The position numbers and the translations under genes are program-made. Of a stretch of DNA of 11,466 nucleotides, positions 6,504 to 11,466 are shown one piece after another. Each line of letters begins with the position of its first letter. Position 1 is the stretch's first letter. The notes below the pieces were generated by a model. It had not been told where the DNA came from and ran no database searches. It was given only the letters and a program-made list of their open reading frames with translations. The stretch is from Chloroflexota bacterium (GTDB lineage: Bacteria; Chloroflexota; Anaerolineae; UBA1429), in the NCBI GenBank assembly GCA_012513725.1, contig JAAZBQ010000614.1, forward strand, positions 1-11,466, in the 5' to 3' direction.

Positions 6504-7532
6504 CTAGCAGACGATGCGCACCTCACGGCCCTCGGCGGCGCTCTCGATGGCGCCAAAGACCATCGCCAGGCTCTTGATATTGTCGGCGGCGGCCGTCTCC
6601 GGCGTGCCGCCGTTCCGCACGCAGTTGATGAACTCCCGGATGCAGCCCGCGTGCCCGCCGACCTTCTGGCCGGCGTCGATCTCGGGCACCTCCACCAACT
6701 CCATCTCGGACCGGAACCCGCCCGCCTCGCGGACGACCTCCGCGCGATAGGCGTCGGCCCCGTCCCAGATGGCGGAACCGTTCACACCAATGGCCCGCCA
6801 GTCGCACTCCCAGGTGGTGTTCAGGCCCTCGGCGCACCAGGAACCGCGGTAGGTGTACACGACGCCGTCCGTCATCTCGAACACCGCCACCGCCGAGGCG
6901 TCGTGGTCGTACCAGGAGCCGCGGGGGTTCCATTCCTTGCAGTACACCGAGACGGGGTCCGCCCCGCTGATCAGCCGCGCCTGATCAAAGGTGTGGATGG
7001 CCATATCCAGGAGGAGGACGTGCTCCATCCGGTCGCGAAACCCGCCAAAGTGCGCGCCCAGGAGGAAATCGGAGTTGAGCGTGGTGAGCGGACCGAGCGC
7101 GCCCGACCGGAGAAAAGCCGCCAGGCGGCGGATGCGCGCATCGTAGCGGCGGTTCTGGATCACGGCGAACGTGCGGCCGGCGCGCTCGGCGGCCGCCACC
7201 ATCTCCCGAGCGTGCTCCATGGAGTCAGCCAAGGGCTTTTCGCTCAGCACGTGGCAGCCGTGGGCCAGCGCCGCCAGGGTGACGGGATGGTGCGCCTCGG
7301 GCACGGTGCAGTTGAACACCACGTCGGGGGCGGTGCGGTCGAGCATCGCGGCGAGGTCCGTGCCGACGGCGGCCTCCGGGTGACCCGAATCGGCGGCGCG
7401 GGTGCGCGCCGCTTCCTCGACGATGTCCACAAAACCGACCATCTCGACGTCCGGCATCTCGCCGATGGCGCGCATCCAGGCGCGCGTGATGCCGCCGCAG
7501 CCCACGAGCACCGCCCGGGTCTTGGTATCCAT
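6504..7532 (-). CDS. Gfo/Idh/MocA-family oxidoreductase
   Basis: A 342-residue NAD(P)-dependent sugar or cyclitol dehydrogenase of the glucose-fructose oxidoreductase/inositol dehydrogenase family. The Rossmann start AVLVGCGGITRAWM is at 7-20, with Asp36 after the second strand (FVDIV), which favours NAD over NADP. The family EKP signature, with its catalytic Lys99, is at 98-100, and the second catalytic pair appears as Asp176 and His180 (LLLDMAIHTFD). The C-terminal alpha/beta domain is complete. GAGGAGG lies eight bases before the ATG at 7532; the frame is open further upstream to 7697, but that extension has no ribosome site and would cover the promoter. It is first in an operon with the GH4 gene, so it probably oxidises or reduces the sugar that enzyme releases. 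The substrate is unknown. Confidence 0.9.
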   Translation of the reverse strand: MDTKTRAVLVGCGGITRAWMRAIGEMPDVEMVGFVDIVEEAARTRAADSGHPEAAVGTDLAAMLDRTAPDVVFNCTVPEAHHPVTLAALAHGCHVLSEKPLADSMEHAREMVAAAERAGRTFAVIQNRRYDARIRRLAAFLRSGALGPLTTLNSDFLLGAHFGGFRDRMEHVLLLDMAIHTFDQARLISGADPVSVYCKEWNPRGSWYDHDASAVAVFEMTDGVVYTYRGSWCAEGLNTTWECDWRAIGVNGSAIWDGADAYRAEVVREAGGFRSEMELVEVPEIDAGQKVGGHAGCIREFINCVRNGGTPETAAADNIKSLAMVFGAIESAAEGREVRIVC

Positions 7533-7570
7533 GGATTTCGCCTCCTCGTTGGCCTGTCGCGTCGGCGGAC

Positions 7571-7598
7571 ATTGTAGCCCGATCGGCCGGCCTGCCAA
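7571..7598 (-). promoter_or_regulatory. Promoter of the oxidoreductase-GH4 operon
   Basis: On the minus strand TTGGCA (7598 to 7593), a 16-base spacer and TACAAT (7576 to 7571), about 38 bases before the ATG. Both boxes are close to the sigma70 consensus. Confidence 0.65.
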
Positions 7599-7648
7599 GC
7601 GCCGTAGCGCCTCCGGAGCGCGGCCGACCACCGGTCCACGATCGCAAC

Positions 7649-7677
7649 GCAACCCCCCAGCGCGAATCGCGTATAAT
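7649..7677 (+). promoter_or_regulatory. Promoter of the unknown-protein/ArsA operon
   Basis: A perfect TATAAT at 7672-7677 lies 37 bases before the ATG at 7715. No TTGACA-like -35 is present; instead GCAACC (7649-7654) sits 17 bases upstream, exactly as at the PspC operon (2662-2690), and both -10 boxes are preceded by TCGCG. Confidence 0.55.
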
Positions 7678-7714
7678 AGGTTAGTAGGGCCTGACATATG
7701 AAGGAGAGTGTAGC

Positions 7715-8239
7715 ATGTCTACCCAGGACCTGAACATGAACCGTCCCGCGGGCGTTCGCCGCGACGAGGCCGGCCGCGTCATCGAACTGGAAGTCAAGCT
7801 CCCCAACCTCCGCGAGGTCAAGATGCCCGACCTCAAGGACGTCAAGGCGCCGGAGGTCAACCTGGAGCCCGCCCGCCGCGCCGCGGAAAAGGCGCTTCTG
7901 ATCGGCGTCGGCGCCACCGTGCTCCTGGCGCGGGGCGTCGCCTCCCTCGTGGAGAACGCCGCACGCGCCGGCGAGGAGGCCGCCGAGCGTCCCGGCTCGA
8001 TCACCCAGCGGATCGTCCGCGCGATGCGCTCGGAGGGGCCCGCCGCCCCCGACGTGCAGCCCCGCATGCGGGTGCCGGTGGTGCCCATCGCGGGGTACGA
8101 TGTCCTCTCCGCAGAGGAGATCGAGGGCCGGCTGGATGTCCTCTCGGCGGAGCAGCTGCGCACCCTTCGCGAGTACGAGGCGCGCAACAAGAACCGTGAG
8201 GCCGTGCTGACGGCCATTGACCGCCGCCTGAGCGCCTAA
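7715..8239 (+). CDS. Protein of unknown function with lipid-droplet/phasin-like features
   Basis: A 174-residue protein I do not recognise with certainty. Three parts are visible. Residues 27-50 hold three copies of an eight-residue repeat, V-K-x-P-x-[LV]-x-x (VKLPNLRE, VKMPDLKD, VKAPEVNL). Residues 51-95 form a probable long helix with a hydrophobic centre (ALLIGVGATVLLARGVASLV) and a charged end, as in phasins or membrane-edge proteins. After a Pro-rich linker (105-123), residues 125-173 form a compact, apparently conserved C-terminal helical domain beginning IAGYDVLSAEEIEGRL and containing LREYEARNKNREAVLTAID; similar tails occur, from memory, in actinobacterial and Chloroflexota hypothetical proteins. 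AAGGAG (7701-7706) supports the ATG at 7715. It lies five bases before the ArsA-like gene, so the two are almost surely one operon and may act together at a membrane or lipid surface. That role is inference. Confidence 0.8.
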   Translation: MSTQDLNMNRPAGVRRDEAGRVIELEVKLPNLREVKMPDLKDVKAPEVNLEPARRAAEKALLIGVGATVLLARGVASLVENAARAGEEAAERPGSITQRIVRAMRSEGPAAPDVQPRMRVPVVPIAGYDVLSAEEIEGRLDVLSAEQLRTLREYEARNKNREAVLTAIDRRLSA

Positions 8240-8244
8240 CGCCA

Positions 8245-9438
8245 GTGCGGACCATCCTGTTTACCGGAAAGGGCGGCGTCGGCAAGACCACCTTGGCTGC
8301 GGCGACCGCCCTCCAGGCCGCGCGCATGGGCCACAGTACCCTGGTCATCAGCACGGACATCGCCCACTCGCTGGCGGATTCCCTCGGCACCCCCCTGGAT
8401 AACGAGCCGCGGCCCGTCGGCGCCCACGGACTGCACGCCGCGGAACTCGACTCTGCCCAGGAACTGGAGCGCTACTGGGGCGATATCCGCCGGCGCATCG
8501 CCAACGTCCTGCGGGCCGAGGGCCTCGACGCCACGGTGGCCAGCGAACTGGCCGTCCTCCCGGGGCTCGACGAGGTCCTCGCCCTGGTGCGCATCAAGCG
8601 CTACTATGACGAGGGTGAGTACGACGTCCTGATCATCGACTCGGCGCCCACCGGGGCGGCGATGCGCCTCCTGGCCGCGCCGGACCTCAGCCGATGGTAC
8701 ACGCGCAACCTCCTGGGCTTTTCCCGGGGGTTGGCGCGGGCCGTCCTCCCCTCGCTTCGCCGGCTCGTCAAGGTGCCCATCGGCGAGGCGGTCATCCAGG
8801 AGCGCCTCAGCGAGCTGTTCGAGCAGATCGAGGCGCTGCGCGCCATCCTGACCGACGGCGAACAGACCTCCGTCCGGCTGGTGATGAACCCCGACACCAT
8901 GTCGCTGAACGAGACCCAGCGCGCCTACACCTACATGAACCTCTTTGGGCTGGCGGTCGACGCGCTGTTCGTGAACCGCGTCATCCCGCCCGAGGTGCAG
9001 GATCCCTTTTTCGCCAACTGGAAGGCGGATCAGGCCGAGAATCGCCAGCAGGTGCGGCAGATCTTTAGCCCCCTGCCGGTGTTCGAGGTGCCGCTGATGT
9101 CCGCCGAGGTCGTCGGGCTGGAGGCCCTAGGCCGCCTAGGCGACGACCTCTACGGCGACCGCGATCCCGTCCAACGCCTCTCCCGCGAGGAGCCCCTGCG
9201 GTTCTACGTCGAGGGGGACCGGCACATGCTCTCCCTGCGGGTGGCGGGCGTCTCGGGGCAAAGCGCCGAGCTGGAAAAACACGGCGACGAACTCTCCATC
9301 CGCCTGGGCAACTCCCGGCGGACGGTGCCCCTGCCCCAGTACCTGGCGGGCCTGCAGCCGGTGTGGGCCCAGGTCCGGGGCGACTCGCTCATCGTGGCCT
9401 TTGAGGAACCGCCCCCGGACGAGACGCCAGAGTCATAA
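8245..9438 (+). CDS. ArsA/Get3-family ATPase with C-terminal HSP20-like domain
   Basis: A 397-residue single-domain ArsA-type ATPase. The deviant Walker A GKGGVGKTT is at 8-16, a switch I STDIAHSLADSLG at 36-48, and switch II DSAPTG at 132-137, where the usual following His is Ala. The ATPase domain ends near residue 305; residues 315-388 look like the beta-rich HSP20/alpha-crystallin-like domain found on some ArsA homologues. The protein contains no cysteine, so it has neither the arsenite-binding cysteines of ArsA nor the zinc CxxC of Get3. Arsenite transport is therefore unlikely; a chaperone or targeting role for membrane proteins is more plausible. The start is GTG (8245) with a poor ribosome site, consistent with coupling to the gene ending five bases upstream. 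A perfect hairpin terminator follows the stop. No arsB, arsC or arsR is nearby. Confidence 0.88.
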   Translation: MRTILFTGKGGVGKTTLAAATALQAARMGHSTLVISTDIAHSLADSLGTPLDNEPRPVGAHGLHAAELDSAQELERYWGDIRRRIANVLRAEGLDATVASELAVLPGLDEVLALVRIKRYYDEGEYDVLIIDSAPTGAAMRLLAAPDLSRWYTRNLLGFSRGLARAVLPSLRRLVKVPIGEAVIQERLSELFEQIEALRAILTDGEQTSVRLVMNPDTMSLNETQRAYTYMNLFGLAVDALFVNRVIPPEVQDPFFANWKADQAENRQQVRQIFSPLPVFEVPLMSAEVVGLEALGRLGDDLYGDRDPVQRLSREEPLRFYVEGDRHMLSLRVAGVSGQSAELEKHGDELSIRLGNSRRTVPLPQYLAGLQPVWAQVRGDSLIVAFEEPPPDETPES

Positions 9439-9448
9439 CGCCCACCAC

Positions 9449-9483
9449 AACGCCCTCCCGTGCAGCATGTACGGGAGGGCGTT
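9449..9483 (+). terminator. Terminator hairpin after the ArsA-like gene
   Basis: Perfect 13-bp stem (9449-9461 with 9471-9483) with a nine-base loop, starting ten bases after the stop. No T-run follows, so termination is inferred from stem strength and position. Confidence 0.65.
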
Positions 9484-9517
9484 CGCGTTCGGGCGGGAGC
9501 AACTCCCAACACGACCT

Positions 9518-9607
9518 GGTCCCCTTCGACAGGACGCGGGATCGGTATCGGAGTGCGGCAGCGAGTCTGCCGCACTCCATGCTGGTCGCGTCCTCGGCCG
9601 AGGGGCC
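9518..9607. repeat. Nested foldback element carrying hairpin repeat copy C
   Basis: A perfect 12-bp stem (9550-9561 with 9567-9578, five-base loop) forms the core and is a third copy of the A/B repeat: on the minus strand it matches copy B at about 25 of 31 positions. Around it, 9531-9538 pairs with 9587-9594 (8 bp), and 9518-9525 pairs with 9601-9607 with one bulged T. The whole 90 bases can thus fold into one long stem with internal loops. It lies between the ArsA terminator and the isomerase promoter and encodes nothing evident. Confidence 0.65.
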
Positions 9608-9649
9608 TCCGCGCCGTAGTTCGAGCCGCTGTTCGGGTGGCCCGCAGGC

Positions 9650-9679
9650 TTGACAGCGCCCCCGGCGCTGGGGCATGAT
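9650..9679 (+). promoter_or_regulatory. Probable promoter of the twin isomerase genes
   Basis: A perfect -35 TTGACA (9650-9655), an 18-base spacer and a weaker -10 CATGAT (9674-9679), about 51 bases before the ATG at 9731. The spacer contains a GC-rich short palindrome. Confidence 0.5.
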
Positions 9680-9730
9680 GCCCGCAGGTCACGGGGCGCC
9701 CCGGCGCCATCCACGCGCAAGGAGAAAGAC

Positions 9731-10516
9731 ATGGCCCAGCCCATCCCCATCGGCATGTGCATCAACCCCGACAAGGTCGCCGAGCTGGCGCCCGGGTACG
9801 ACTATCTGGAGCTTACCGTCTCCGGCACGCTGAATCCCCTCGAGGACGACGTCACGATGGCCCCCAGCGTCCTGCCGCTCCGGAACCTCCAGCCGCCTGT
9901 GCAGGCGTTCAACGTCTTTGTGGCCTCCAGCGTGCGCGTCACCGGGCCGGAGGTGGACCTGGACCGCGTGCGCACCTACGTCGATCGGGCCGTGCGCCGC
10001 GCCCAAAGCGTCGGCGGCAAGGTGATCGTGTTCGGCTCGGGCGGGGCGCGCAACATCCCCGAGGGGTTCGATCGCGAGAAGGCGTGGGCGCAACTCGTGC
10101 AATTCTGCAACATCTGCGCCGACTATCTCCAGGGCACCGGCGTCACCCTGGCTATCGAGCCGCTGAACCACAACGAGTCCAACGTGGTGAACACCTACCT
10201 CGAGGGCGTGCGCCTGGCCAAGGACACCAACCGCCCGAACGAGGTCAAGGTGCTGGCCGACATCTACCACTTTATGGTGGATTCCGAGCCCCTCGACGAC
10301 ATCCTCCAGGCTCCCGAGTGGCTGGCCCACGTGCACCTGGCGGATTCCGGCCGCCGCAATCCCGGCAGCGGCTCCTACCCGCTCCAGCGCTGGTTCGACA
10401 TCCTCCGGGAGGTCGATTACCAGGGGATGGCCTCCGTCGAATGCCGCTGGGGCGACGATTTCGCCCAGGAGAGCGCCGAGTCCCTCGCCTTTCTGCGGCC
10501 ACTGGCCGGCTGGTAG
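9731..10516 (+). CDS. Sugar phosphate isomerase/epimerase-like TIM-barrel protein, copy 1
   Basis: A 261-residue member of the xylose isomerase-like TIM-barrel (AP endonuclease 2) superfamily, whose members interconvert ketoses and aldoses, epimerise sugars or dehydrate keto acids with a divalent metal. Likely metal-site residues fall in order along the barrel: Glu143 (LAIEPLN), Asp177 and His180 (LADIYHF), His202 (AHVHLADS) and Glu237 (ASVECRW). The VIVFGSGGARNIPEGFD segment (99-114) follows barrel strand four. Length is slightly short but complete. AAGGAG (9719-9724) lies six bases before the ATG. It is followed by a paralogue of about half identical sequence 65 bases away, with a perfect palindrome between them. 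No signal peptide, so cytoplasmic. The real substrate cannot be read from sequence; proximity to the oxidoreductase-GH4 operon suggests sugar breakdown. Confidence 0.85.
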   Translation: MAQPIPIGMCINPDKVAELAPGYDYLELTVSGTLNPLEDDVTMAPSVLPLRNLQPPVQAFNVFVASSVRVTGPEVDLDRVRTYVDRAVRRAQSVGGKVIVFGSGGARNIPEGFDREKAWAQLVQFCNICADYLQGTGVTLAIEPLNHNESNVVNTYLEGVRLAKDTNRPNEVKVLADIYHFMVDSEPLDDILQAPEWLAHVHLADSGRRNPGSGSYPLQRWFDILREVDYQGMASVECRWGDDFAQESAESLAFLRPLAGW

Positions 10517-10532
10517 ACCGAACCGATGCCAT

Positions 10533-10558
10533 CGGGGTCCCGCCCGGGCGGGACCCCG
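10533..10558 (+). other. Perfect 26-base GC palindrome between the twin isomerase genes
   Basis: Positions 10533-10545 are the exact reverse complement of 10546-10558, giving a stem of about 11 bp with a four-base turn. There is no T-run after it and the next gene's ribosome site starts 11 bases later. It may partly terminate, protect the upstream mRNA end, or set unequal expression of the two genes. Confidence 0.6.
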
Positions 10559-10581
10559 CACACCCCAGAAGGAGCGTTCCC

Positions 10582-11361
10582 ATGCCCCCACGCATCCCCA
10601 TCGGCATGTGCGGCAGCCTGGAGCAGTTTGACCGTCTGGCGCCCGGCTACGACTATTTGGAGCCCATGGTGGCGCGCACCCTGAATCCCCTGGAGGACGA
10701 CGCCGCGGTCGCCGTAAGCCTGGAGACCCTGCGCCTCCTGGCGCCGCCCGTCCGCGCGTTCAACATCTTTGTCCCCGAGAGCGTGCGGCTCACCGGGCCG
10801 GAGGTGGATTGGGGGTTGGTCAGCGTCTACGTCCAGCGGGCGCTGGCGCGCGCCGCCTCGGTGGGCGGCGAGGTCATCGTCTTTGGCTCCGGCGGGGCCC
10901 GCCGGGTGCCCGAGGGGTTCGACCTGGAGGAGGCCTGGCGCCAGTTGGTGCGCTTTCTCGGGATCTGCGCCCAGCACGCCGAGCCCGCCGGCATCACCAT
11001 CGCCATCGAGCCCCTCTACAACTCGAACATCGTCACCACCTACCTCCAGGCGGCCGAGATGGCCCGGCAGGTGGGCAGCTCGACGATCCGGGTGGTCGCC
11101 GACATCATCCACTTCCACCGGGTCGACGAGCCCCTGGAGGATATCTACCAGGCGCCCGAGTACTGCGCCCACGTGCACCTCTCGGACACCGAGCGGCGCC
11201 CGCCCAGCGCAGCAGACCCCGGCGGCGCCGTGGTGCGCCTGTTCGAGATCCTCCGGGATATCGGCTACCAGCGGCTGGCCTCCATCGAGGCCACCTTTGG
11301 CGACGACTATGCCGGAGAGAGCGCCGCCACCCTCGCCTACCTCCGCGACCTGGCCGACTAG
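10582..11361 (+). CDS. Sugar phosphate isomerase/epimerase-like TIM-barrel protein, copy 2
   Basis: A 259-residue paralogue of the preceding gene. Shared stretches include RIPIGMC/PIPIGMC near the start, LAPGYDYLE, TLNPLEDD, VIVFGSGGAR, PEGFD and AIEPL. The metal-site residues are conserved at Glu143 (AIAIEPLYN), Asp174 and His177 (VADIIHFH), His199 (AHVHLSDT) and Glu236 (ASIEATF), so it should be active. It differs mainly in the 145-170 region, with a two-residue deletion (LNHNESNVV against LYNSNIV), and around 205-216, loops that in this fold shape the substrate pocket. This suggests a related but different substrate, or a hetero-oligomer with copy 1. AAGGAG at 10569-10574 lies seven bases before the ATG. 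Tandem duplication explains its origin; both copies are intact, so there has been selection to keep both. Confidence 0.85.
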   Translation: MPPRIPIGMCGSLEQFDRLAPGYDYLEPMVARTLNPLEDDAAVAVSLETLRLLAPPVRAFNIFVPESVRLTGPEVDWGLVSVYVQRALARAASVGGEVIVFGSGGARRVPEGFDLEEAWRQLVRFLGICAQHAEPAGITIAIEPLYNSNIVTTYLQAAEMARQVGSSTIRVVADIIHFHRVDEPLEDIYQAPEYCAHVHLSDTERRPPSAADPGGAVVRLFEILRDIGYQRLASIEATFGDDYAGESAATLAYLRDLAD

Positions 11362-11466
11362 TCACTGAGGTCTGCGAGTAAAGGGGAATCTACCACCTAT
11401 TGGGGCGTACACCCCGTACTCTCGGATGAGAGGACGGCACGGAGGGGCCGTCCAGGGAGAGCATAG
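11362..11466. other. Non-coding right edge with small adjacent hairpins
   Basis: No gene is evident. Three short stems lie in a row: 11402-11405 with 11412-11415 (4 bp), 11419-11423 with 11428-11432 (5 bp, loop GGAT) and 11432-11437 with 11448-11453 (6 bp). They could be a terminator region for the isomerases or the leader of a gene beyond the window; the window ends too soon to decide. Confidence 0.3.

Noticed and set aside
5146..6507. Plus-strand open frame of 453 codons opposite the GH4 gene
   Set aside because: Antisense shadow of a firmly identified gene; no family resemblance and no ribosome site.
7533..7697. N-terminal extension of the oxidoreductase to 7697
   Set aside because: Would run through a good promoter and the ribosome site for the ATG at 7532, where the Rossmann fold begins properly.
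8245..9438. Arsenical pump ATPase (arsA proper)
   Set aside because: Only one ATPase domain, no cysteines for arsenite, and no arsenic resistance genes nearby.
9689..10591. Minus-strand open frame of 300 codons opposite isomerase copy 1
   Set aside because: Antisense shadow; composition is low complexity and the plus strand gene has motif support.
1..11466. CRISPR array, tRNA, rRNA, integrase or toxin-antitoxin pair
   Set aside because: None seen on either strand: no regularly spaced direct repeats, no cloverleaf-like sequence and no matching protein motifs.

Overview
The window is GC-rich bacterial DNA (roughly two-thirds G+C by eye). It is tightly coded, with good Shine-Dalgarno sites and sigma70-like promoters. 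No rRNA, tRNA, CRISPR array or transposase gene is visible. The gene mix suggests a member of the Chloroflexota or a similar deep-branching GC-rich phylum: an endonuclease-type MutL, a PspC/toast-rack pair, a CsoR-thioredoxin pair, a single-domain ArsA ATPase with an HSP20-like tail, and GH4 plus Gfo/Idh sugar enzymes. That placement is inference at low to moderate confidence, because there is no phylogenetic marker strong enough to read by eye.

Layout. Positions 1-440 (-) hold the N-terminal part of an EamA/DMT-type transporter that runs off the left edge. Positions 441-909 have no gene but carry two foldback repeat elements and the mutL promoter. mutL follows (910-2631, +), then a two-gene membrane-stress unit (2761-4148, +: PspC-domain protein and LiaF-like toast-rack protein). 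Next is a CsoR-family repressor and a thioredoxin (4265-4976, +) behind a near-consensus promoter and ending at a strong terminator. A minus-strand sugar operon (7532 to 5158: Gfo/Idh/MocA oxidoreductase, then GH4 glycosidase) has its own promoter and terminator. Divergently transcribed from it is a two-gene unit (7715-9438, +): a 174-residue protein of unknown function and an ArsA-like ATPase five bases downstream. After a terminator and a third copy of the hairpin repeat come two tandem paralogous TIM-barrel isomerase/epimerase-like genes (9731-11361, +). The right edge (11362-11466) is non-coding with small hairpins.

How the genes may work together. The oxidoreductase, GH4 enzyme and twin TIM-barrel proteins form a plausible carbohydrate-breakdown neighbourhood. 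GH4 enzymes act through a transient 3-keto sugar, and Gfo/Idh plus isomerase-like proteins are common partners in keto-sugar pathways, so a 3-keto-glycoside route is a testable idea. PspC/toast-rack is an envelope-stress module. The unknown protein plus ArsA-HSP20 operon is the best candidate for an undescribed system; its promoter shares spacing and sequence with that of the PspC unit, hinting at a common stress regulon. CsoR has the full Cu(I) ligand set but sits beside thioredoxin rather than a copper pump.
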